Positions 8,420-13,762 are shown, counted from the first letter of the stretch. The stretch is DNA of 14,299 bases from CAYNEI01 sp964396185 (GCA_964396185.1 CAYNEI010000057.1:1-14299), one strand, 5' to 3'. Translations and numbers: made by a program. The notes: generated by a model not told the origin, from the sequence alone.

Positions 8420-8833
8420 GAGCAGCCGGATGCGCTCCTCCATACTCCCGAAACGGTTCGCCTCGATGCGGGGACCGACGTCGTCCCAGAGCCGGTGGAT
8501 CGGGTAGAAATAGTAGGAGATCTCGACCGGGTCGCCGAAGACGACCTCGTGGTCGACAGCGATGTTGTGCTGAACATCCAGGGGCAGGAGCTCGAAGACC
8601 CGCAGGTCGTAGCGGTCGGGCGCTGAGCCCAGCAGCTCCCGCCAGGCCCGACGGTTCACCCCGCGGTCGCGCTGGCGCGTGATCACCGCCACATCGATAT
8701 CAGAGCGCGGGGTGAAGGTCGAGGCATCCAGCGAGCTCCCGTAGAGCACGACCTCGTGGTCCGCCAGGGCCTCGAGTTGATCGCGGATCTCCTCCATGGC
8801 TGGGGGGCTTGACCGTGCTCGCTCGGTGCTCAT
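8408..8833 (-). CDS. MntA-like nucleotidyltransferase antitoxin
   Basis: This 141-residue protein has a minimal nucleotidyltransferase core. It carries YGSS (31-34), SDIDVAVIT (44-52, metal ligands D45 and D47) and a third acidic position in YDLRVFE (D76). A C-terminal extension contains SYYFYPIHRLWDDV. MntA proteins inactivate the partner HepT toxin by adding AMP to a tyrosine of its RX4HXY motif. The start codon overlaps the HepT-like stop (ATGA, 8830-8833), so the genes are translationally coupled. One oddity: 11 residues lie between GS and DID instead of the usual 10, and the second glycine of the usual GSxxxG loop is missing. Activity is therefore less certain than the family assignment. 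Confidence 0.8.
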   Translation of the reverse strand: MSTERARSSPPAMEEIRDQLEALADHEVVLYGSSLDASTFTPRSDIDVAVITRQRDRGVNRRAWRELLGSAPDRYDLRVFELLPLDVQHNIAVDHEVVFGDPVEISYYFYPIHRLWDDVGPRIEANRFGSMEERIRLLGLG

Positions 8834-9252
8834 GCTCGATCTGCTCCAGGCTGCTGGCTGCCGAGGTGGTCGTCGATGGATCGCACGAAGGCCACCAAGT
8901 CCTGCTGGATCCGGTCGAGGTTCTCAAGCACCTCGGACTCCTCGAACTTGTTGTACTTGTGGACGATGGCGTTGCGCAACCCGTTGAGCGTGGCCAGCCG
9001 TTCCGCCAGGGGCTCCGCGATGAGCTCGAGGTCGCTGAGCTCATCCAGGTTGTGGTAGTCGTCACGCACGCGCCTGCCGTGGTCCTTCGTGAGCATGGCC
9101 GCCACATCCATGACTGCGTCGATGGCCACTTGGACGAGGTGAAGGACCCCTTGCGTTTCGAGGTTGGAGAGAGTCTTGGTCCCATCGGGCAGCTCTTCGA
9201 GGCTCTCAAGGATGGTCCCGAGCTTGCGCCGGTAGGCCTCGGCGTCTCGCAT
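8830..9252 (-). CDS. HepT-like HEPN toxin (DUF86)
   Basis: Starting at ATG 9252 the protein has 140 residues and is mostly helical. The HEPN ribonuclease signature RX4HXY is intact as RNAIVHKY (R93, H98, Y100). The tyrosine is the known AMPylation target of MntA partners. The upstream helices (AIDAVMDVAAML, the DYHNLDEL region) match DUF86. A GTG at 9315 would add 21 residues and overlap the previous gene. I prefer ATG 9252 because a TATA-like element lies about 28 bases before it and the family usually begins close to the first helix. The toxin would cleave or block RNA, or translation, when freed from its partner. Confidence 0.8.
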   Translation of the reverse strand: MRDAEAYRRKLGTILESLEELPDGTKTLSNLETQGVLHLVQVAIDAVMDVAAMLTKDHGRRVRDDYHNLDELSDLELIAEPLAERLATLNGLRNAIVHKYNKFEESEVLENLDRIQQDLVAFVRSIDDHLGSQQPGADRA

Positions 9253-9276
9253 CTTCCAGATGAACCCCGGAATGGG

Positions 9277-9285
9277 AGATAAGGG
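9277..9285 (-). promoter_or_regulatory. Possible internal promoter for the HepT/MntA pair
   Basis: CCCTTATCT on the minus strand is centred about 28 bases before ATG 9252, the spacing expected for a leaderless transcript. The motif is not a strong TATA consensus. The pair may also be read from the upstream regulator's promoter. Confidence 0.35.
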
Positions 9286-9292
9286 TTCGTTC

Positions 9293-9649
9293 TCAGCTGT
9301 TAGTCGCCTGAACACCCCGCTCGTAGGCCTGGATGCTCTGCCAGTGCGGGACCATCTGGTGTAGGCTGAAGACCGTGGCCTTGCCCAACTCGGTCAAGTG
9401 GTACACCTTCTGGTCCCGGTCCAGATCCACCCCTTGTTGGATGAGGCCATCCTCGCGGAGGCGCCTGAGCGCCTTGGTGAGGACGTTGTCGTTGCGTCCG
9501 TCGAGCAGCGGCGTAAGCTCGCTGTAGCGCTTGGGCCTGCCGACGAGATCCTCCAGGATCCGTCGATCGAAGGGCGGCTTCTGGTTCAGGAGTCGGAGTG
9601 CCAGGTGGTACTCCACATCCCGTTCGGGGAGCGCGAAGAACTCGGACAC
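9293..9649 (-). CDS. HxlR-like winged-helix regulator
   Basis: The product has 118 residues. A winged helix-turn-helix spans about 26-92: RRILEDLVGRPKRYSELTPL, then the recognition helix region NVLTKALRRLREDGLI and the wing DRDQKVYHLTELG. This is the pattern of HxlR/MarR-type regulators, which bind palindromes as dimers. The GTG start at 9649 is directly preceded by two palindromes and a TATA-like element, suggesting autoregulation from a leaderless promoter. It lies 40 bases upstream of the HepT/MntA pair in the same direction and may control it. The ligand is unknown. Confidence 0.75.
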   Translation of the reverse strand: MSEFFALPERDVEYHLALRLLNQKPPFDRRILEDLVGRPKRYSELTPLLDGRNDNVLTKALRRLREDGLIQQGVDLDRDQKVYHLTELGKATVFSLHQMVPHWQSIQAYERGVQATNS

Positions 9650-9650
9650 A

Positions 9651-9682
9651 ACATATCGATCGGTATGTTACTTATGTAACAT
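9651..9682 (-). promoter_or_regulatory. Two interlocking 18-bp palindromes over a leaderless promoter
   Basis: Palindrome 1 (9665-9682) is a perfect ATGTTAC-TTAT-GTAACAT. Palindrome 2 (9651-9668), ACATATCGATCGGTATGT, is self-complementary except for one base pair. They share ATGT at 9665-9668. The minus-strand TATA-like TTACATAA (9672-9679) lies inside palindrome 1 and is centred about 26 bases before GTG 9649. Palindrome 2 covers the region just upstream of the expected start point. This layout suits repression of the HxlR-like gene. Confidence 0.65.
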
Positions 9683-9713
9683 CTTTGTCGATGGGCCTTG
9701 TAGCAAGCTCCCG

Positions 9714-10151
9714 TCACGCCGAACTCGGGTCCATCGGAACCGTCCCTACGACGCCCTCGAAGCCCCCGTCGAAGGTGGCGACGAGGGCATCGTGCTCGCG
9801 GGCGTGGAGCACCAAAGCGGCATCGGTCAGCGAGAGCCCCTGATCGTGGTGCTGGATCTGGAATTCGCCAGCGGCTCGATGGTCGTCGAGGCTCGCCGAG
9901 AGGACCTGGAAGGGTCTAGGGAAGGCCTCCCAGGGCCCCCAGAACAGCTCGTGGAAGGCCACGAGGAGCTGGCGTGTCCGTTTCCGTCGGCGGATCAAGG
10001 TCATGCCCTCACCGTAGACGCTGGCCGTCGTCAAAAGCATGCCATGTCGCCCAGCTAGGAGCGGTTCCATGAGCCTAGTTGCCTCTTCATGGAGGTGATC
10101 GTCACGATCCATGTAGGAGACCAAGGGGCCGGTGTCCAGGAGGACGGTCAT
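9714..10151 (-). CDS. PIN-domain toxin (VapC-like)
   Basis: This 145-residue protein covers a full PIN domain, somewhat longer than typical VapC. The expected acidic residues are present: D6 in LLDTGPLVSYMD, E48 in TTASVYGEGM, D110 in LSLTDAALVLHA and D128 in VATFDGGFE. PIN toxins are metal-dependent endoribonucleases, often specific for tRNA or rRNA. The start codon overlaps the antitoxin stop (ATGA, 10148-10151), the standard VapBC arrangement. The target RNA cannot be predicted. Confidence 0.85.
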   Translation of the reverse strand: MTVLLDTGPLVSYMDRDDHLHEEATRLMEPLLAGRHGMLLTTASVYGEGMTLIRRRKRTRQLLVAFHELFWGPWEAFPRPFQVLSASLDDHRAAGEFQIQHHDQGLSLTDAALVLHAREHDALVATFDGGFEGVVGTVPMDPSSA

Positions 10152-10414
10152 CCGTAAACAACCTCGTCGATGTCGTAGGCCTCGTGGTCACCGGAGGCCA
10201 CCTGGAGACCGCGGAGCTGGTCGATCTCCTCTCGATCCAGGGGGCGCCAGGCGGCCTCGCTGAGGAAGGCGTTCCGGTGGCGCTCGAGGTAGGCTAGGCA
10301 CCGGTCGAGCAGCTCCTCCTGCGTGGGCCGTTGGCCCCGGCTTCGGTGCCAGGCGTCCTGGAGGCGCCGCATGCGCTCCTTTGCGTCGTCACCGATGCGG
10401 ACGGTCGAAGGCAT
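10148..10414 (-). CDS. VapB-like antitoxin
   Basis: This 88-residue protein overlaps the start of the PIN toxin by four bases. The N-terminal half (STVRIGDDAKERMRRLQDAW, then PTQEELLDRCLAYLERH) fits a beta-strand plus two helices, like a ribbon-helix-helix DNA-binding domain. The C-terminal part (DREEID...YDIDEVVYG) is acidic and probably wraps the toxin. A second copy lies at 11364-11630 with 74 of 88 residues identical. A TATA box about 27 bases before the ATG suggests a leaderless, probably autoregulated operon. The fold assignment is inferred from pattern only. Confidence 0.75.
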   Translation of the reverse strand: MPSTVRIGDDAKERMRRLQDAWHRSRGQRPTQEELLDRCLAYLERHRNAFLSEAAWRPLDREEIDQLRGLQVASGDHEAYDIDEVVYG

Positions 10415-10436
10415 GGTGTATGATGTTATCCCGATT

Positions 10437-10445
10437 GTATAAAAG
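10437..10445 (-). promoter_or_regulatory. TATA box of the VapBC-like operon
   Basis: CTTTTATAC on the minus strand is centred 27 bases before ATG 10414. This predicts transcription starting at the ATG itself. It is the clearest AT-rich island in the neighbourhood. Confidence 0.65.
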
Positions 10446-10483
10446 TATATCGACCGTGGGTGGAACGTCGTCGCTCAGGGCGC

Positions 10484-10520
10484 GCCTAGCACTACTTGGC
10501 CGGGTTAAGTCGTGCTAGGC
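10484..10520 (-). terminator. Long hairpin at the 3' end of the ArsR-like gene
   Basis: GCCTAGCAC (10484-10492) pairs perfectly with GTGCTAGGC (10512-10520). After one mismatch ACTT (10494-10497) pairs with AAGT (10507-10510). The TAG stop (10515-10517) lies within one arm. It is a terminator or 3'-end structure candidate. No T tract follows, so it could also be a binding site. Confidence 0.5.
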
Positions 10521-10853
10521 CGGCACCAGCCAGGCGGTGTCCGTGCCCTGGTCCACCAGTTCGACCCGCTGCATCCAGTCTCTGCCGAGCGGGCTGATCT
10601 CGTAGAAGCTGTATTCCCGCGTCTCGGACGGTTCGTACGTGTTCAGGACCAGCCCTGTCTGCACCAACGGCCTGAGGTGCTGGGCCAGGCTGGATCCCTG
10701 GAGGCTGGCCTCATCGCCCAGCTCCCGGAAGCTCAACCGTCCCTCCCCCTCTGCGTTGTACAAGATCGCCAGGAGCCTCAACCGTCGATCGCTGTCCAAG
10801 GCCTCGATGATCGACCGGGCCTGGCTGGCCCGGGCCGGGATCTTCGCGTCCAT
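10515..10853 (-). CDS. ArsR-like winged-helix regulator
   Basis: The product has 112 residues. Helix-turn-helix elements are visible: ALDSDRRLRLLAILYNAEGE, LSFRELGDEASLQGSSLAQHL (recognition region about 49-61) and a wing with TREYSFYEISPLG (78-90). No Cys-based metal site is present (there is no Cys at all), so metal sensing is unlikely. The start ATG 10853 has a TATA-like box 27 bases upstream. The gene is divergent from the gap-interrupted gene at 11034, with a 17-bp palindrome between them; it may regulate that neighbour. Confidence 0.75.
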   Translation of the reverse strand: MDAKIPARASQARSIIEALDSDRRLRLLAILYNAEGEGRLSFRELGDEASLQGSSLAQHLRPLVQTGLVLNTYEPSETREYSFYEISPLGRDWMQRVELVDQGTDTAWLVPA

Positions 10854-10876
10854 CTTACCTCAATTCGTCTTCACAC

Positions 10877-10883
10877 AACTTAA
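10877..10883 (-). promoter_or_regulatory. TATA-like box of the ArsR-like gene
   Basis: TTAAGTT on the minus strand is centred 27 bases before ATG 10853, again fitting a leaderless transcript. GAGGT just before the ATG would then lie outside the mRNA. Confidence 0.5.
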
Positions 10884-10927
10884 CTCTTCTCCGTATGAAC
10901 CAACTCATCTCAAACTGAGGTGTAGTC

Positions 10928-10944
10928 GTTGCTCCCGGAGCAAC
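10928..10944. promoter_or_regulatory. 17-bp palindrome in the divergent spacer
   Basis: GTTGCTCC-C-GGAGCAAC is perfectly symmetrical. It lies between the divergent ArsR-like gene and the gene at 11034, the usual place for an ArsR-family operator. A second smaller palindrome, CCGGGG-CT-CCCCGG, lies at 10965-10978. Confidence 0.5.
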
Positions 10945-11033
10945 TCCAAGACCCTGGCGGTCATCCGGGGCTCCCCGGCGTGGGACCAGCGCCCGGGCCC
11001 CGCCCACCAGCTACCCACCTAGAGGATGACCCC

Positions 11034-11198
11034 GTGCTTACGATCTTCGTCCTCGGCGCGTACCGCACCTTCGACCCGGGGAACCGGGACCTGCTCCTCC
11101 TCCAAGGCCTTCGGGATGCGCTTTGCTCCGAGGGCTGGGACGCGTTCCTCGCCATCGACGACCGGGCGACCGAACTTCTCCGCGGAACTGACCCCCAC
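11034..11198 (+). CDS. N-terminal part of a Rossmann-like unknown protein, broken by assembly gap
   Basis: From GTG 11034, with GAGG eight bases upstream, the frame gives 55 residues ending at the N run. The start MLTIFVLGAYRTFDPG is followed by LLLLQGLRDALCSEGW and DAFLAID. This is a beta-strand, loop, helix, strand order as in nucleotide- or nucleoside-binding folds. It recalls nucleoside 2-deoxyribosyltransferase-like proteins and the haloarchaeal DUF7509 group; that resemblance is from memory and uncertain. The probable C-terminus is on the other side of the gap. The divergent ArsR-like gene may control it. Confidence 0.5.
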
Positions 11199-11298
11199 NN
11201 NNNNNNNNNNNNNNNNNNNNNNNNNNNNNNNNNNNNNNNNNNNNNNNNNNNNNNNNNNNNNNNNNNNNNNNNNNNNNNNNNNNNNNNNNNNNNNNNNN
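11199..11298. other. Assembly gap, 100 N
   Basis: Exactly 100 N suggest a scaffold join of unknown true length. Coding sequence appears to enter on one side and leave on the other in a different frame, which fits an arbitrary gap size. Confidence 0.95.
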
Positions 11299-11358
11299 CT
11301 CCGCGCGGCCGCCTCGAACTACGCAGCCATCCTCCACCGATACGGGCCCCTGCGCTGA
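11299..11358 (+). CDS. Probable C-terminus of the gap-interrupted protein
   Basis: The plus frame ending at TGA 11356-11358 reads LRAAASNYAAILHRYGPLR, a plausible helical C-terminus. It ends five bases from the convergent antitoxin gene. I link it to the protein starting at 11034 because both are on the plus strand and no other gene explains it. The frames differ across the gap, as expected if 100 is not the true length. Another gene could lie in the missing sequence. Confidence 0.4.
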   Translation, partial: LRAAASNYAAILHRYGPLR

Positions 11359-11363
11359 CGCGG

Positions 11364-11630
11364 TCATCCGTAGACGACGTCGTCGAGATCGTATCCCTCA
11401 TCGCCACCCGAGGAGACCTGTAGGCTGCGGGGCCGGTCGATCTCCTCTCGATCCAGGGGGCGCCAGGCGGCCTCGCTCAGGAACGCGTTCCGGTGGCGCT
11501 CAAGGTAGGCTAGGCACCGGTCAAGCAGCTCCTCTTGCGTGGGCCGTTGGCCCAGGGTCTCGTGCCATGCGTCCTGCAGGCGCCGCATGCGCTCCTTTGC
11601 GTCGTCACCGATGCGGATCCTGGATGGCAT
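11364..11630 (-). CDS. Orphan VapB-like antitoxin paralogue
   Basis: This 88-residue protein is a close copy of the antitoxin at 10148-10414. It has 74 of 88 identical residues and an unbroken identical block from 27 to 65. Differences cluster at residues 4-5, 24-26 and in the C-terminal toxin-binding tail (66-84). The ATGA overlap for a downstream toxin is still present at 11364-11367. However, the frame it opens (MTASAQGPVSVEDG) is not PIN-like, so no partner toxin follows. The start is 16 bases after the AAA ATPase stop, so the two are probably cotranscribed. It may neutralise or compete at the intact VapBC-like operon; this is inference. Confidence 0.75.
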   Translation of the reverse strand: MPSRIRIGDDAKERMRRLQDAWHETLGQRPTQEELLDRCLAYLERHRNAFLSEAAWRPLDREEIDRPRSLQVSSGGDEGYDLDDVVYG

Positions 11631-11646
11631 CCTGCACGAGGATTCG

Positions 11647-12984
11647 TCAAGCTGTATGGAACATGCTCGCCCCATCGAGCTCAAGCAAGAACCGCCAAGC
11701 CGGTGCGACCTCGACCATGCCGTGCTCTGTCTCAAGCTGGTCGGTCTCATCCCACGTCAGCACCGTGCCGGTCTCCAACCCGAAGTGGTCCATGGCCGAG
11801 GCAAGCGCCTTGAGCTCGCGCTCCCGGGTCAGAGCATCGTCGAGGGACCACGTGATCTGGAGGGCTTGCTCGGGGCGGCCGTCGGGGGCCAACAGGACAT
11901 CGATCTCGCGCTGATCGTCGTCGCGCCAGTGGTAGATCTCCAACTCCCTGCGGGCTAGCTCGAGGACCACTACCGACTCCAGCATGCTACCCCGATCCTG
12001 GGTCGGGCGGGAGGCCGTGGAGGCGACCAGCCCCGGGTCGATGGCATAGAACTTCCGTGGGCCGCGGTAGCGCTGCTGGGCCTTGAATGAGAACGGTGGG
12101 AGCTCGAGGAAGAGGAACGCGTCGACGAGGAAGCCGGTGTACTTCGAGACGGTGTCGGGGGCCATGCCAGTGGCGTTGGCCAAGCGTCGGAACGTGAAGG
12201 GGTTGCCCGAGTTGCTCAGCAGCACCGAGGCCAGCTTGCGGACGAGCTGTTGGTCGGCGCCGTGCCTGGCGGAGACATCCCGGGCGAGGATGTCGTGGAA
12301 CAACTGGGTGAGAACCCGCTTGCGGACGACCAAGTCGCGGCCGACCACCTCAGGGAATCCGCCCTCTTCCATGTAGGCGGTGAGATGGTGGAGCGCCTGT
12401 CCCTTGTTCGCAGAAGCCACGTCGGCATCTAGGCCGGCGCCGTTGTCCCATCGCGCCCAAGCTTGGCCGCGGTGGACGAGGTACTCCCGGAACGAGAACG
12501 GGGAGAGCCGGACCGTGAGGTGCCGGCCGGAGAGGACGCGGGCGAGTTCGCCCTCCAGGAGAGAGGAGGAGGAGCCGGTGATGAGGAGCTGGTCGAAGCG
12601 GCCCTGGTCGTAGAGGCGCCGGACCCATCGCTCCCACCCGTCGCGTTCCTGCACCTCGTCAAGCAGGAGGACGGCCACATCCGGGTGGACCGTGGACACT
12701 GCATCTAGGAGCTCGTCGAACCCAGCCTCGAAGATCGCGGGATCATCGAAGTTCAACAGCGCGATGTGCTCCGGTCGGTGACCGCCTGCGAGCAATTGGT
12801 CGACGAGTTGGTAGAGCAGGGTCGTCTTGCCGCAGCGACGTACGCCGACGATGTCCTTGACATGGCCGAGGTCGAGGAGATCCAGCAGCTGGGACAACCG
12901 CCGGCGCTGGGTGCCGTGGAGCTCGTCTGGGACCTCCTTGGCCGCCCACCACGGGTTCCAGGCGCGGATGCTGTCCTCCAGCAT
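11647..12984 (-). CDS. AAA ATPase with DUF4143 domain
   Basis: This 445-residue protein belongs to the AAA_14-DUF4143 group. Walker A is GVRRCGKTT (47-55), Walker B is VLLLDEVQ (105-112, D109 and E110), and a sensor-1-like segment is ITGSSS (135-140). The C-terminal DUF4143 region has a winged-helix-like stretch (FTFRRLANATGM, DTVSKYTGFL) and then a nuclease-like fold with REID (359-362). Where the ExK of an active PD-(D/E)XK nuclease would be expected I read QIT (376-378), so it may not cut DNA. The group's role is unknown; members are common in mobile and accessory regions of archaea and bacteria. Start 12984 was chosen because a TATA box is centred 28 bases upstream and the longer frame covers that box. 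Paired palindromes precede the promoter. Confidence 0.85.
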   Translation of the reverse strand: MLEDSIRAWNPWWAAKEVPDELHGTQRRRLSQLLDLLDLGHVKDIVGVRRCGKTTLLYQLVDQLLAGGHRPEHIALLNFDDPAIFEAGFDELLDAVSTVHPDVAVLLLDEVQERDGWERWVRRLYDQGRFDQLLITGSSSSLLEGELARVLSGRHLTVRLSPFSFREYLVHRGQAWARWDNGAGLDADVASANKGQALHHLTAYMEEGGFPEVVGRDLVVRKRVLTQLFHDILARDVSARHGADQQLVRKLASVLLSNSGNPFTFRRLANATGMAPDTVSKYTGFLVDAFLFLELPPFSFKAQQRYRGPRKFYAIDPGLVASTASRPTQDRGSMLESVVVLELARRELEIYHWRDDDQREIDVLLAPDGRPEQALQITWSLDDALTRERELKALASAMDHFGLETGTVLTWDETDQLETEHGMVEVAPAWRFLLELDGASMFHTA

Positions 12985-13008
12985 ACCCCCCACCAAAGGC
13001 CCGAAGGA

Positions 13009-13015
13009 TTTTATA
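13009..13015 (-). promoter_or_regulatory. TATA box of the AAA-DUF4143 gene
   Basis: TATAAAA on the minus strand is centred 28 bases before ATG 12984. This predicts a leader of at most two or three bases. Confidence 0.65.
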
Positions 13016-13017
13016 CG

Positions 13018-13067
13018 TGTCGATGGCCGTCGACAAAAATTAGGTCCCGTGTCGACGGTGGTAGACA
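13018..13067 (-). promoter_or_regulatory. Two TGTCGA-N6-T(C/A)GACA operator-like sites
   Basis: Site 1 (13018-13035) is TGTCGATGGCCGTCGACA. Site 2 (13050-13067) is TGTCGACGGTGGTAGACA. Each is 18 bp with matching half-sites. Their starts are 32 bp apart, close to three helical turns. Site 1 lies directly upstream of the TATA box, over the expected BRE. A dimeric repressor bound here would block TFB/TBP. The AbrB protein encoded next door is one candidate binder. Confidence 0.6.
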
Positions 13068-13088
13068 ACATGGATCAGGTCCCCAGGC

Positions 13089-13358
13089 TCAGTCCCGCCC
13101 CCAGGTACTCCCGAACCGGTGCTCGGCCTGGGACCCGTGCAACGCATCCCAGTCGATCTCGCGAGGGAGCCGGCGCTTCTCGTAAGCGCCGAGGAAGGCC
13201 TCGAGGGTCGCCGCCCCATCTCGTTTCTCAAGGATGACGCGGCCCCCTTCGGTTCGGAAGCGGACTGTATCACCGGGCCGGATCCCCATCTGGTCCCGGA
13301 TCGATTCGGGGATCACAATCTCGCCCTTGGCACCGACCTTTGCTTCCAACCAGATCAT
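13089..13358 (-). CDS. SpoVT-AbrB family regulator or antitoxin
   Basis: The product has 89 residues. Residues 3-46 form the AbrB swapped hairpin (LEAKVGAKGEIVIPESIRDQ, then GIRPGDTVRF and GGRVILEK). The C-terminal extension (ATLEAFLGAYEKRRLPREID) resembles the toxin-binding tails of VapB/MazE antitoxins, but no PIN or MazF gene follows. Instead the AAA-DUF4143 gene lies 104 bases downstream. ATG 13358 was chosen because the domain starts there. Longer versions add Ser/Arg-rich sequence that looks non-coding, and a TATA-like element lies 27 bases before it. It may repress the ATPase gene through the paired sites. Confidence 0.75.
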   Translation of the reverse strand: MIWLEAKVGAKGEIVIPESIRDQMGIRPGDTVRFRTEGGRVILEKRDGAATLEAFLGAYEKRRLPREIDWDALHGSQAEHRFGSTWGRD

Positions 13359-13380
13359 CCAGCCACAAGATAGGGCTAGA

Positions 13381-13390
13381 CCATACTTGA
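13381..13390 (-). promoter_or_regulatory. Weak TATA-like element of the AbrB gene
   Basis: TCAAGTATGG on the minus strand is centred 27 bases before ATG 13358. The match to a TATA box is weak; the spacing is the main argument. Confidence 0.35.
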
Positions 13391-13437
13391 CAGTTCTACC
13401 ACGTTCCGGGCCCGATGCGCTACGGTCGTCCGAGCGT

Positions 13438-13454
13438 CCGAGCTCAGAGCTCGG
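13438..13454 (-). terminator. 17-bp palindrome over the stop of the small acidic gene
   Basis: CCGAGCTC-A-GAGCTCGG has perfect 8-bp arms around one base and contains the TGA (13444-13446). It could be a 3' structure or a protein-binding site. Confidence 0.4.
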
Positions 13455-13566
13455 CCAGGCGCTCAAGGGCCTCACGGTTGCGCTCGATGCTGCGCTCAAG
13501 CATCTCGCGCTCCTCGTCTGTCAGGCCCTCATCCTGCGGGTCTTCCGCCTTCTTCGTGTCGGCCAT
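13444..13566 (-). CDS. Small acidic helical protein, 40 residues
   Basis: From ATG 13566 the product is MADTKKAEDPQDEGLTDEER followed by EMLERSIERNREALERLAEL. It is highly charged, with a likely amphipathic helix or coiled coil in the second half. I do not recognise it. Start 13566 fits a TATA-like element about 32 bases upstream. An ATG at 13596 would add ten residues but overlaps that element. It precedes the AbrB gene by 85 bases on the same strand. It could be a small partner or antitoxin-like protein, but nothing in the sequence proves this. Confidence 0.5.
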   Translation of the reverse strand: MADTKKAEDPQDEGLTDEEREMLERSIERNREALERLAEL

Positions 13567-13594
13567 CGGACTCGCTCGTACGTTCCTCTCGTTC

Positions 13595-13602
13595 ATACTT
13601 AA
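13595..13602 (-). promoter_or_regulatory. TATA-like element for the small acidic gene
   Basis: TTAAGTAT on the minus strand predicts transcription starting near 13572, six bases before ATG 13566. Confidence 0.4.
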
Positions 13603-13701
13603 CAGCTGAGGCTCGAAGGGAGATGCCCGATGGGAGCGGCCAGGGAGGGACAAGGGGCGAGTGGAACGGCGAGCCGCTCCCACCGGGGAAGGTGAGGCAA
13701 G

Positions 13702-13722
13702 CGCGCCGGAGGGCCCGGCGCG
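13702..13722. other. GC-rich hairpin in the spacer before gcvPB
   Basis: CGCGCCG (13702-13708) and CGGCGCG (13716-13722) form a 7-bp stem with a 7-base loop. The spacer 13603-13822 shows no supported gene. Confidence 0.35.
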
Positions 13723-13762
13723 TCTGCACGCCAAGGGGTGGCCTCAGGGGTCATGAGGGTTG

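Noticed and set aside
11038..11367. A minus-strand frame across the gap starting at the orphan antitoxin's ATGA
   Set aside because: The readable part lacks PIN motifs and is antisense to a better plus-strand C-terminus.
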